From assembly GCA_910588905.1 (NCBI GenBank), contig CAJURZ010000039.1, positions 1 to 12,039 of the forward strand: DNA of 12,039 nucleotides, written 5' to 3'. The translations under genes and the position numbers were made by a program. This DNA is from an uncultured Eggerthellaceae bacterium. Lineage in GTDB: Bacteria > Actinomycetota > Coriobacteriia > Coriobacteriales > Eggerthellaceae. A model generated the notes under the pieces. That model worked only from the letters and a program-made list of their open reading frames with translations, was not told where the DNA came from and made no database searches. Positions 1-7,251 of the stretch are shown here, in pieces (position 1 is the first letter of the stretch; the number at the start of each line of letters is the position of its first letter).

Positions 1-134
1 TCCTAAGGACCTGGATCAGGCCGAGAGCAAAGGCCAGGTCAGGCCAAAGCACCCGGCACGCACCTGCGCTCGGGCAGCAAGCCAGACGATTATTCTCTAA
101 CCAGATAGATCAACATTCGCAACCAAGGATTGTG

Positions 135-162
135 TTCGCAACGAAAAAAATCACAAGATAAT
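135..162 (+). promoter_or_regulatory. Weak candidate sigma70-type promoter for menE-menC
   Basis: TTCGCA (135-140) and GATAAT (157-162) are separated by 16 nt. They match the -35 and -10 consensus at 4/6 and 5/6 positions. The octamer TTCGCAAC occurs at 116-123 and again at 135-142, so the -35 element lies in one of two direct repeats 19 nt apart, a possible operator. The rest of 1-291 contains no gene I can support. Confidence 0.3.
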
Positions 163-291
163 GTGGATTCTCGCTCACTTTCGCCCCCATAGGCATTACT
201 ATGTCAAAGGCCGCGGGCAAATGCCCAATAAATCCAACTCGCCCGCTGCGTCATCTTCACAACGCTCACAACGGAATCAAAAAGGGTTGGA

Positions 292-348
292 ATGACCGCA
301 GCTGCAACGCTTGTCCCGCGCGAAGACTGGATGTCCGCGTCCAGATGA
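292..348 (+). other. 18-codon leader frame or frame-shifted N-terminus of menE-menC
   Basis: An ATG at 292 follows AAAGGG (281-286) at 5-nt spacing, the best ribosome-binding site in this region. It opens a short frame, MTAAATLVPREDWMSASR, that stops at TGA 346-348 and overlaps the menE ATG as ATGA. Either this is a leader peptide translationally coupled to menE, or it is the true N-terminus of the ligase separated from it by a one-base indel or sequencing error. The sequence alone cannot decide between the two. Confidence 0.4.
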
Positions 349-3302
349 TCGATCTGTTCGAAAGCAGCGTCCGCGCAACTCCTGAGACCACGTTCTTCAT
401 CTTCGTTGCCGAAGACGGCACGCGCATTTCCTACACCTATAAACAGGTGCGCCTCATATCGGCGGCTCTGGCCCGACGCATTCGCAAGCTAGGCGTGCAT
501 CCTGAGGATCTTGTTGTAGTGGATCTTCCGAATTGCCCTGAGTTCATCTTCCTTACGCTGGCTTCAGCTTATGGCGGCTTCACGCTGGTCACCCTCAAAC
601 ATACGCTCACGAAAACGGAGAAGCTGGCTCGTGTACTGGAGCTGGAACGGGATGGCCTGCGCATTGGCCTACAGGTTGACCCAGCTCGCGCCCGTGAGCT
701 CATGCCCGAAGTGCGTCGGCTGAGTTCCACCGAGGGCGAAGCGCAAGAAGCGCGTCTGGTCGAGAGCATCTTGGGTTCCTCCACTCGTGCTCGTTCCATC
801 TTGGGCGAGGAGCGCGACACAGTGGATGACACCATCCATTTCGCCGAGCGTGCTGCTCATATATTCGACGGTTCAGCACGTGCGAACATCCTCTTCACCA
901 AAGGAACCGCTTCCTCTGCGAAGACTCGGGCCATCCCGCTGACCTGGACGCAGCTGACCGAAGCTTCTGCCCTGGCGAACAAGTCCCTGGCCCAGCACAG
1001 CAGCCATCTCTGGCAGGAGAAGCTGCCGCTTGCAGGGGCCACAGCGAAGCCGAAGGCGAAACGCACGGCTCAGGCTGCGAACGTTCCTTCGTCCGCTTCT
1101 CCAAGCACAGGCGCCCTTGCCGGCAGCCTCTTCGACGTCTCTTCTGGAAGCACCCAGAATCCAGTCGAGCCTGCACCTGAATTCTTCTGGCAGTGCGTCT
1201 TGCCTCTGTATCACATCTCAGGCTTCCAGATCCTCGTGCGATCCGTAGTGGGTCGCACACCGTTATTGGTCTACGAGCGCTTCGAGGCTGAAGCTGTTCT
1301 CAATGATGCCGAAGCCTGCCAGATCACCCACATCACCGTGTCAGACCGCATGATGCAGGACCTGCTCACGGTGGAAGAATGGCGCTCTGATATCCTACCG
1401 AACGCCCAGAGCCGCCTGGCCGCTTACCAATGCATCCTGCTGGCGGGGCACAAGCTCAACCCGCGTACGGTGGGTCGCAGTTTGGATGTGGGCGCGCGCC
1501 TGTTCGCAAGCTATGGCATGCCGGAAACATCCAGCTTCATCGCTACTTCGCTCATCACGCCGGAATTCCGTGGCGGCCTCAAGCTCATGGAGGGCTATAC
1601 AGCCCATATCGTTGACCCTGATGAGTCCGGCTTTGGCCGTCTGGCGGTCCAAGGCCCGGGAGTCTTCGACGGTTACCTCAACGCTTCCACGGCCTTCACG
1701 GTGGACCACTACTTCATCACGGGAGATGTGGCCGCGCTCTATGACGGCTGTATCTATGTGCGCAACCGCACGGCGAACATGTTCGAAAGCGCGGGCGAGA
1801 TGGTCTATCCCGAAGAGATCGCTGACGTGCTGCGCCATGTGCCAGGGGTCAGCGGAGCTCACGTGTTCGGTGTGCCGGACCCGCGCAAAGGGCGCCGACC
1901 GGTAGCCATCGTAGAGCGGGATGACCCTACGCTCACCCCAGAGCGAGTAGAAGAGACAGCCTCTCTTTGGATGGGCGAAAAGAGCCAGCTTGACGGCGTG
2001 GTCGTGGTGGATCACTTGCCCCGCACCGAGGACGGCAAGGTCAACCGCATCCGTACAGAAGAGATGTTCAAGAACCGCCTGCAAGTAGCCAGGGTCGTGT
2101 TGCATCACATCCGCATCCCGTTCAAGCAGCCTCTGAAAACAGCCTTGGGCACCTTGAGCGAACGAGATTCGGTCATCGTAGAAGTAGTGGATGCGCTGGG
2201 TCGTCGGGGGCTGGGAGAATGCGTGGCCTTCGGCGAAGGTTACGGGCTTGAGGAAACGCTTCCTGAAGACGTGGCTTGGATGCGCAACGTCCTGGTTCCG
2301 GCCATCAAGGGACGCGTCTTCTTGCACCCGCGTGAGGCGGCGGAACTGGCTTCTACGCTGCCGGGGGTGGAATCGCACCCCATGGCATCCAGTGCTGTTG
2401 ATAACGCTCTGTGGGACCTGTACGGTCAAGCCACTGAACGGCCGCTCTGGCAGCTGATCGGCGAAGAGTATCGTCAGATCTGGGCAGATGCCGGTCGGAT
2501 GAATGACTACGCGAAGTTGCCGGTGGTGGCTGAGGTTTCCGGCAATGAAGCCCTTGTGGCTTCGGGAGCCATCATCGGATTGGCGCCCACGCCGGTCATG
2601 ATGGAGAACGCGAATGCAGCGGTCTCGGCAGGCTACCGACGCCTCAAGATGAAGATCGCCCCGGGCGTAGGCTTCGCTACCGCGGAGGCCATTCGCCGAG
2701 CATTCCCGAACCTTCTCATCACCCTTGATGCGAACCGCAGTTTCACTGACGACACCTTCGCTGAGCTGAAAGCTTACGATGGGTTGAATATCGGCTGGAT
2801 CGAAGAGCCCTTTGATGTTTCCGGCGGCTCAAACGCTGTACGGCGCGATCCCTTGCTGAAGATGCAGTCCATGCAGCCGTACATGGCGACGCCCGTGTGC
2901 GCAGACGAATCCTATGCTAACGTTGACCAGGCCGAACGCGTTCTGCAATTCCCCGATATCCGTTGCATCTCCGTGAAGGCGCCCAAGCTGGGTAGCATCG
3001 GAGAGACCTTGCGATTCATCGCCCGGGCTAAAATGGCAGGGCGTGTCGTGTGGATGGGCGGCATGTATGACACAGGCGTAGCCCGACGGGTGGCAGCGGC
3101 GTTCGAAACGCTGCCGGATATGGTGTTCCCGGGAGACATAGGCGCCCTTTCCCGCTTCTTCGATGTGGACGTTACGTTCCCCGCTTACACAGTCGAAGGC
3201 GGCTTGGTGCGGCTGAACCCAACAGGCTTCGATTACGGTATCGGTTGTACGCTGAACGAAGAGACGCTGGCCTTGGTGGAAGTGGACCAACTGGTTCTGT
3301 AG
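345..3302 (+). CDS. menE-menC: Fused OSB-CoA ligase (MenE) and o-succinylbenzoate synthase (MenC)
   Basis: This looks like a bifunctional menaquinone enzyme covering two successive steps: MenC dehydrates SHCHC to o-succinylbenzoate, and MenE activates it to OSB-CoA. From the ATG at 345 it has 985 residues. The ligase spans about 1-580: a degenerate P-loop (N181-ILFTKGT), LPLYHISG with H290, YGMPE at 390-394, TGD at 459-461, SAGEMVYPEEI, and the A10 motif DGK with K565. A Ser/Ala/Pro-rich insertion lies at about 220-278. MenC follows with no visible linker from about 581. It shows enolase-superfamily residues: KMK (K768, K770), LDAN (D795), WIEEP (E820), DES (D854, E855), VKAPK (K878) and a GGMYDTGVARR motif. 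A longer in-frame start at 201 adds 48 atypical residues with rare codons and no Shine-Dalgarno. The 345 ATG has only a weak site of its own but overlaps an upstream short frame. The MenC half is the surer call; ligase specificity rests partly on the fusion. Confidence 0.85.
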   Translation: MIDLFESSVRATPETTFFIFVAEDGTRISYTYKQVRLISAALARRIRKLGVHPEDLVVVDLPNCPEFIFLTLASAYGGFTLVTLKHTLTKTEKLARVLELERDGLRIGLQVDPARARELMPEVRRLSSTEGEAQEARLVESILGSSTRARSILGEERDTVDDTIHFAERAAHIFDGSARANILFTKGTASSAKTRAIPLTWTQLTEASALANKSLAQHSSHLWQEKLPLAGATAKPKAKRTAQAANVPSSASPSTGALAGSLFDVSSGSTQNPVEPAPEFFWQCVLPLYHISGFQILVRSVVGRTPLLVYERFEAEAVLNDAEACQITHITVSDRMMQDLLTVEEWRSDILPNAQSRLAAYQCILLAGHKLNPRTVGRSLDVGARLFASYGMPETSSFIATSLITPEFRGGLKLMEGYTAHIVDPDESGFGRLAVQGPGVFDGYLNASTAFTVDHYFITGDVAALYDGCIYVRNRTANMFESAGEMVYPEEIADVLRHVPGVSGAHVFGVPDPRKGRRPVAIVERDDPTLTPERVEETASLWMGEKSQLDGVVVVDHLPRTEDGKVNRIRTEEMFKNRLQVARVVLHHIRIPFKQPLKTALGTLSERDSVIVEVVDALGRRGLGECVAFGEGYGLEETLPEDVAWMRNVLVPAIKGRVFLHPREAAELASTLPGVESHPMASSAVDNALWDLYGQATERPLWQLIGEEYRQIWADAGRMNDYAKLPVVAEVSGNEALVASGAIIGLAPTPVMMENANAAVSAGYRRLKMKIAPGVGFATAEAIRRAFPNLLITLDANRSFTDDTFAELKAYDGLNIGWIEEPFDVSGGSNAVRRDPLLKMQSMQPYMATPVCADESYANVDQAERVLQFPDIRCISVKAPKLGSIGETLRFIARAKMAGRVVWMGGMYDTGVARRVAAAFETLPDMVFPGDIGALSRFFDVDVTFPAYTVEGGLVRLNPTGFDYGIGCTLNEETLALVEVDQLVL

Positions 3303-3323
3303 CAGGGCCACAAGGGAGGCATC

Positions 3324-4259
3324 ATGCGATTCATCTCATGGAATGTGAACGGGATCCGTGCCGTGCTCAAGAAGGATTTTCTTGAGATCTTCGCCCAGTT
3401 CGGTGCTGACATCTTCGCCCTTCAGGAGACGAAATGCCAGCCAGGCCAGGTAGAGTTGGAGCTCCCCGGCTATCATCAGTTCTACAGCTACGCTGAACGG
3501 CGTGGTTACTCTGGTACGGCGCTCTTCACCCGGAGCGAGCCGATTCAGGTGCTTCACGGCCTGGGGGATGCCTACCTCGACACAGAGGGACGCATCCTGG
3601 CAGCAGAATTCGACACCTTTTGGTTCGTGAACGTCTACACGCCCAATTCCCAGAACGAATTAGCGCGCATCGATCATCGCATGCAGTGGGATGATGCTTT
3701 CCGCGAGTTCTGCCAGGGTCTTGAGGAGGGTATCATCCCAGCGAATGTGCCCGTGAGCCGTGCTGTTCGTTCAGAGGCTGGCGAAGAGGACGGCCCCCGT
3801 ACGGCAGATGAGGCCGAAGCCCAGGCATTCTTGGCGTGGCTGGAGGCGAAAGATGCCGATGTCGCCATGGATGCGCTGCCGAAAACGGCCGAAGGTGAGC
3901 GCGCTGCACTGAAGCCGGTGGTGATGTGCGGGGATTTCAACGTGGCCCACCAAGATATAGACCTCAAGAATCCCGAGCCGAACCGTGGTGTGAGCGGCTT
4001 CTCTGACGAAGAGCGGGGCAAAATGGATGCCCTGCAAGGAGCCGGCTTCGTTGATACCTTCCGTTATCTGCATCCGGATCTGGCAGGCGTTTACACCTGG
4101 TGGAGCTATCTGCGCCGAGCGCGGCGCACGAATGCCGGATGGCGCATCGACTACTTCCTCGTGAGCGAATCTCTGAAAGACAAGATAGAAGCCGCCTCTA
4201 TCTATGATGATGTCGAAGGCAGCGATCACTGTCCCATTGGCCTTGAGATGGATCTGTAG
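3324..4259 (+). CDS. xth: Exodeoxyribonuclease III / AP endonuclease (ExoA/XthA family)
   Basis: This is a cytoplasmic DNA-repair nuclease that incises abasic sites and degrades 3' ends in base-excision repair. The 311-residue product shows the exonuclease III order: SWNVNGIR at the N-terminus (N7, N9), LQETK with metal ligand E35, GYSGTALF, VYTPNS, CGDFNVAH (D204, N206), GFSDEER, YTWWSY, WRIDYFLVS, and C-terminal GSDHCPI with the catalytic D301-H302 pair. The family is usually about 250-270 residues. The excess is one acidic, Ala/Glu-rich insertion at about 138-195, just before the GDFN strand. The start is well supported by AAGGGAGG (3312-3319), 4 nt upstream of the ATG. The gene begins 21 nt after menE-menC with no terminator between, so co-transcription is likely, although the functions are unrelated. 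Downstream lies a convergent hairpin cluster. Confidence 0.95.
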   Translation: MRFISWNVNGIRAVLKKDFLEIFAQFGADIFALQETKCQPGQVELELPGYHQFYSYAERRGYSGTALFTRSEPIQVLHGLGDAYLDTEGRILAAEFDTFWFVNVYTPNSQNELARIDHRMQWDDAFREFCQGLEEGIIPANVPVSRAVRSEAGEEDGPRTADEAEAQAFLAWLEAKDADVAMDALPKTAEGERAALKPVVMCGDFNVAHQDIDLKNPEPNRGVSGFSDEERGKMDALQGAGFVDTFRYLHPDLAGVYTWWSYLRRARRTNAGWRIDYFLVSESLKDKIEAASIYDDVEGSDHCPIGLEMDL

Positions 4260-4261
4260 CA

Positions 4262-4363
4262 GAAGGGCCGAACATGTTCGACCCTTCCCCACGAACCACC
4301 GAACAGGCCATGCGTAGGGGTCGATCATGGTCGACCTAGGGCCGATTGAAATCGGCCCCTACG
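4262..4363. repeat. Cluster of three REP-like hairpin units in a convergent intergenic region
   Basis: Three palindromes follow one pattern: a G-run, YCGA, a short centre, TCGR, a C-run. Unit A (4262-4287) has 13-nt arms GAAGGGCCGAACA / TGTTCGACCCTTC with one mismatch. Unit B (4319-4336) is GGTCGA-TCATGG-TCGACC. Unit C (4339-4358) is GGGCCGAT-TGAA-ATCGGCCC. Units B and C are enclosed by CGTAGGGG (4313-4320) and CCCCTACG (4356-4363), so together they could fold as a three-way junction. The cluster lies between the convergent xth and rlmH genes. It may end transcription from both sides, but there is no U-tract, and the shared pattern fits a dispersed REP-type repeat better. Confidence 0.6.
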
Positions 4364-4369
4364 AACCCA

Positions 4370-4396
4370 GGACAACATCCTACGTCCCCGTTGTCC
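4370..4396. terminator. Hairpin at the 3' end of rlmH, possible bidirectional terminator
   Basis: GGACAAC (4370-4376) and GTTGTCC (4390-4396) form a perfect 7-bp stem with a 13-nt loop, about 20 nt beyond the rlmH stop and about 110 nt beyond the xth stop. No clear T-run follows on either strand, so the termination role is inferred from position. The loop contains another CCTACG, the same hexamer that closes the repeat cluster at 4358-4363. Confidence 0.35.
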
Positions 4397-4415
4397 CGGA
4401 TAGAACAGAGACGGA

Positions 4416-4889
4416 TCACTTATGGTACGGTTCGCCACGCTGGATCTTGAACGCACGATAGAGCTGTTCCAAGAGCACCACGCGCGCCAGATTATGGGGC
4501 AGTGTGATACGCCCGAACGACCAGCGGCTATCAGCGCGCTCGCGCACAGCTTTCGACACGCCGCAAGATCCACCAATGACGAACGCGATGTCATTCACGC
4601 CTTCCAGCGGAAGGTCTTCAAGGGTCTTCGCCATGCCGGGACTCGTCACTTCCTTGCCATTGATGTCTAGCAGGATGACGCGCTCTCCCGGTTGCAGTGT
4701 TCGCAACACAGCCTCCCCTTCGCGAAGCACCGCTGCCTCCTCGCCACCCGCTCGTGTTGGGTCCACATCCGCCAGCTCCACAACGGAAACCTCCGCATAG
4801 GGCTTGAGCCGCTTCAAGTACTCCGCACAGGCGTCCTTCCAGAAGCGCTCTTTGAGCTGGCCGATGGCTATCACGCGCAGATGGAGCAC
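4416..4889 (-). CDS. rlmH: 23S rRNA (pseudouridine1915-N3)-methyltransferase RlmH
   Basis: This SPOUT-class enzyme uses S-adenosylmethionine to methylate the pseudouridine at position 1915 of 23S rRNA (E. coli numbering) in helix 69, acting on assembled ribosomes. The 157-residue length is typical. Diagnostic features are the N-terminal RVIAIGQLK strand, ILLDINGKEVTS, the SAM-binding knot loop FVIGGSCGVS, and the family's signature C-terminus LPHNLARVVLLEQLYRAF followed by KIQRGEPYHK. The start is GTG at 4889, preceded by AGGAGG (4900-4895) with a 5-nt spacer. That Shine-Dalgarno overlaps the TAG stop of the upstream murT-gatD gene (4901-4899), so the two are almost certainly co-transcribed and probably translationally coupled. 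The gene converges on xth across the hairpin region. Confidence 0.97.
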   Translation of the reverse strand: MLHLRVIAIGQLKERFWKDACAEYLKRLKPYAEVSVVELADVDPTRAGGEEAAVLREGEAVLRTLQPGERVILLDINGKEVTSPGMAKTLEDLPLEGVNDIAFVIGGSCGVSKAVRERADSRWSFGRITLPHNLARVVLLEQLYRAFKIQRGEPYHK

Positions 4890-4898
4890 AGACGCCTC

Positions 4899-7160
4899 CT
4901 ACCGGATGATCTGCTGGGCCATGAATGCATTCGCCGCCTCTTCCACGGCGTCATCCAATGGCTGTAGCTCTACGGGGACGTTCTTCGTGCGGGCTGCCCA
5001 GCGCTTGAGCGCGCGTTCGAGCAACCAGTCAGCCACTTGGGGGTTCTTCGCCAATAGCGGACCGTGCAGATACGTGCCTACCACGTTCTGATGCAGGATG
5101 CCGTCTACTCCTTGACCAGGCCCCGTCTCATCGGTGTTGCCGCGGCCCGTATGGGAGACGACTCGCCCGAAGGGAGTCGCGCTGCTATCCAGCACCGTGC
5201 GCCCCGCATGATTCTCGTAGCCGATGACGGGCAACGTAGCCAGAGACGAGTCCAGAGCGATATTGTCTACCAACCGGTCGGCCGATGTGCCAGGCCGCCG
5301 CGTTTCCATAGGCAGGATGGCAAGTCCGGGCACCTCTTCGCCATCAAGGAGCCATGTGCGTCCAAGCATCTGATAACCGCCGCAGATGGCCAGCACCGGA
5401 CCGCCTGCATCTATGTAGGCAGCGAGCTCGTCGCGAACATCTCCCAGCACCTCGCTGGCCAACCGCTGCTCCCTATCTGGAGAGCCACCGATGAACACGA
5501 GGTCAGCATCGTCCAGCTCCAGAGGCTCGCCATAGCAGACCTTTTGCACCTCCACAGGGATGTCGCGCCAGCGAAGGCGGTTCGCCAGGATGCGCACATT
5601 GCCGCCGTCACCGTAGAGGTTCAGCAAGTCGGGCAGCACATGAATGATGCGCACAGGCGCAGAAGACGAAGGTGCGCAAGGCTCAGCCGGAGCGATCCTA
5701 TTCACGCACACGCCGACGATCTCGGCTGTATCAACTGCTTCGTCGTCCGCATGAGCATCGTGGATATCGTGGGCCTGGGAAGCGCTCTTCGCATCCGCAA
5801 GCTGGTCAAGGGCAGCGTGGACGGGCGGCAGCGCAGTGTAGTTCGCAATGGCGTAGATCGACGTCTCTGGTCCTATCTCCGTCTCGCCCTGCAGGCAAGC
5901 GAACACATCCTGGATCCCGTCGACCAACCGCGCGTGCACCCCTGCGTGTTTCAGACGTACCTGAAGGTCGTTCTTGCGAGTGCCGCCGGCGAAGACGGCT
6001 TGGATGTTCGGCTGAGAGAGCAGCTCCTCGAAATCGATGTCCCAGATCCACGAGATATCGCGGCCGTCCACATCACGATCGTTGATGAAGAACGCCACCG
6101 CCCGCGGCCCCTGATCGGCACCCACGATGCGCAGATTCTGATTGAAGCCGGTGGGATTCTTCGCTAAGTTCAGCAGTACGCGGCGGCCATCCACGGTGTA
6201 TTCCTGCAAGCGCCCATTCTTCGGGTTGAAGGCATTCACGGCTGCTTGCACCACCTTTGGTGGGCAATCCGCTTGCATGGCGGCGGTGAATACAGCCAGA
6301 AGGTTATAGACCATATAGCTGCCGGAGAGTTTGGTGGAGAGTTGCGACGTGCACCTCGTCTCCCTGTCGAAGATATCGAAGGTGAGGCCACTGGAGTGCA
6401 GGCACACATCCATTCCAGCGAAGGCCAACGGTGGTCGCGTGAATCCGCAGGTGGGACACTCGTATGCACCCAGCTGTCCATACTGGCGATATCCATAGGT
6501 CAGCATAGAGCAGCAGCTCTGGCACATGGTGGCATCTGCCACCAGATTTTGCTCCAGGTTCATGCAGCCGTCCACGCCGAAGGAGATGGATGCTGGAGAC
6601 GCCGCCCGAGTTGGTTCAGCGGCCGCGCGGCGTGCAATGGTTTCGCAAAGGGGGTCGTCTGCATTGTATATGAGCGTCGTGTCCGGCGATCCTGCCAGGC
6701 CAGCCACGATAGCATCCTGAATGCGATCTATCTCACCGCAGCGGTCCAGCTGATCGCGGAAGAGATTCAGCAACACCAGATAGCTAGGACGCAGGTCTGG
6801 GAGCACCTTCGCTGACCATAGCTCGTCGCACTCGATGACCCCCCAGTCCGCACCACGGGTATGCAGCAGTGCTGAAGCTACGCCGCTCTTGAGGTTCGCG
6901 CCAGTTCGGTTGCAGACCACGCTCCGGCCAGCCCGTTCCAGCACGTCAGCGATCAAGTTCGTCACGGTGGTCTTACCGTTGGTGCCTACCACCACGAACG
7001 AGCCGTCATGGATGCGACCACGCAGCTCGCAGATCAGCTGGGGGTCCAGCTTGAGACCCACGATGCCCGGCAGGTTCGCTGCAGGACGATGCGCAAGCGC
7101 GCGCAACCCCCAGGTGAGAATTGCGCTTGCAGCCTGGGCGGCCTGTGCTCGAACGCTCAT
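4899..7160 (-). CDS. murT-gatD: Fused lipid II isoglutaminyl synthase MurT-GatD
   Basis: This cytoplasmic enzyme is predicted to amidate the alpha-carboxyl of D-glutamate in the lipid II stem peptide to D-isoglutamine, using glutamine and ATP. MurT and GatD are normally separate subunits; here one 753-residue chain carries both. The MurT half (about 1-451) has the Mur-ligase P-loop GTNGKTT (59-65), ECDELW, a zinc-ribbon insertion with CxxC pairs C213/C216 and C235/C238, NPKNGR, NPTGFNQ, and the DUF1727 segment NDRDVDGRDISWIWD (360-374). An Ala/Asp/His-rich linker covers about 452-502. The GatD half has HVLPDLLNLYGDGGN, FIGGSPDREQ, the glutamine amidotransferase nucleophile C593 in AICGGYQMLG, YENHAGRT, and the catalytic H699 in GTYLHG. 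The ATG at 7160 follows GGAGG (7170-7166) with a 5-nt spacer. rlmH is coupled downstream. Confidence 0.95.
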   Translation of the reverse strand: MSVRAQAAQAASAILTWGLRALAHRPAANLPGIVGLKLDPQLICELRGRIHDGSFVVVGTNGKTTVTNLIADVLERAGRSVVCNRTGANLKSGVASALLHTRGADWGVIECDELWSAKVLPDLRPSYLVLLNLFRDQLDRCGEIDRIQDAIVAGLAGSPDTTLIYNADDPLCETIARRAAAEPTRAASPASISFGVDGCMNLEQNLVADATMCQSCCSMLTYGYRQYGQLGAYECPTCGFTRPPLAFAGMDVCLHSSGLTFDIFDRETRCTSQLSTKLSGSYMVYNLLAVFTAAMQADCPPKVVQAAVNAFNPKNGRLQEYTVDGRRVLLNLAKNPTGFNQNLRIVGADQGPRAVAFFINDRDVDGRDISWIWDIDFEELLSQPNIQAVFAGGTRKNDLQVRLKHAGVHARLVDGIQDVFACLQGETEIGPETSIYAIANYTALPPVHAALDQLADAKSASQAHDIHDAHADDEAVDTAEIVGVCVNRIAPAEPCAPSSSAPVRIIHVLPDLLNLYGDGGNVRILANRLRWRDIPVEVQKVCYGEPLELDDADLVFIGGSPDREQRLASEVLGDVRDELAAYIDAGGPVLAICGGYQMLGRTWLLDGEEVPGLAILPMETRRPGTSADRLVDNIALDSSLATLPVIGYENHAGRTVLDSSATPFGRVVSHTGRGNTDETGPGQGVDGILHQNVVGTYLHGPLLAKNPQVADWLLERALKRWAARTKNVPVELQPLDDAVEEAANAFMAQQIIR

Positions 7161-7251
7161 CGTAACCTCCGACGCTTACGTCAAATGGGATTTACTCACT
7201 GACAAGTATACAGTTCGCTAGAATGGCTCACCAAGAGAGCAAGGAGCGTTC
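7161..7251. promoter_or_regulatory. Divergent promoter region between murT-gatD and the permease gene
   Basis: These 91 nt separate divergent starts and must carry or adjoin both promoters. A self-complementary GTATAC core gives a TATACA -10-like hexamer on the plus strand (7207-7212) and TATACT on the minus strand (7210-7205). No convincing -35 element lies at 16-18 nt on either side; the nearest on the minus strand is TTGGTG at 19 nt. The Shine-Dalgarno sites are GGAGG (7170-7166, minus) and AAGGAG (7241-7246, plus). Confidence 0.35.

Noticed and set aside
2..100. Open plus-strand frame at the left edge that could be the tail of an upstream gene
   Set aside because: About 32 residues with no recognisable motif; two other frames are also open here, so there is no basis for choosing one.
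151..168. TCACA-N6-TGTGGA as a CRP-type operator
   Set aside because: Half-sites are in the inverted order relative to the CRP consensus and one is imperfect; probably chance.
201..344. In-frame N-terminal extension of menE-menC starting at ATG 201
   Set aside because: There is no Shine-Dalgarno, the composition is atypical with rare codons, and the 48 residues do not resemble an adenylation-domain N-terminus. Kept only as an alternative start.
1395..2429. Long antisense open frame (344 codons) opposite menE-menC
   Set aside because: Codon-bias shadow of the real gene; Arg/His-rich with no domain, and the sense strand carries conserved motifs.
5064..6167. 367-codon plus-strand frame opposite murT-gatD
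   Set aside because: Antisense shadow; the minus strand encodes intact MurT-GatD motifs and this frame resembles no known protein.
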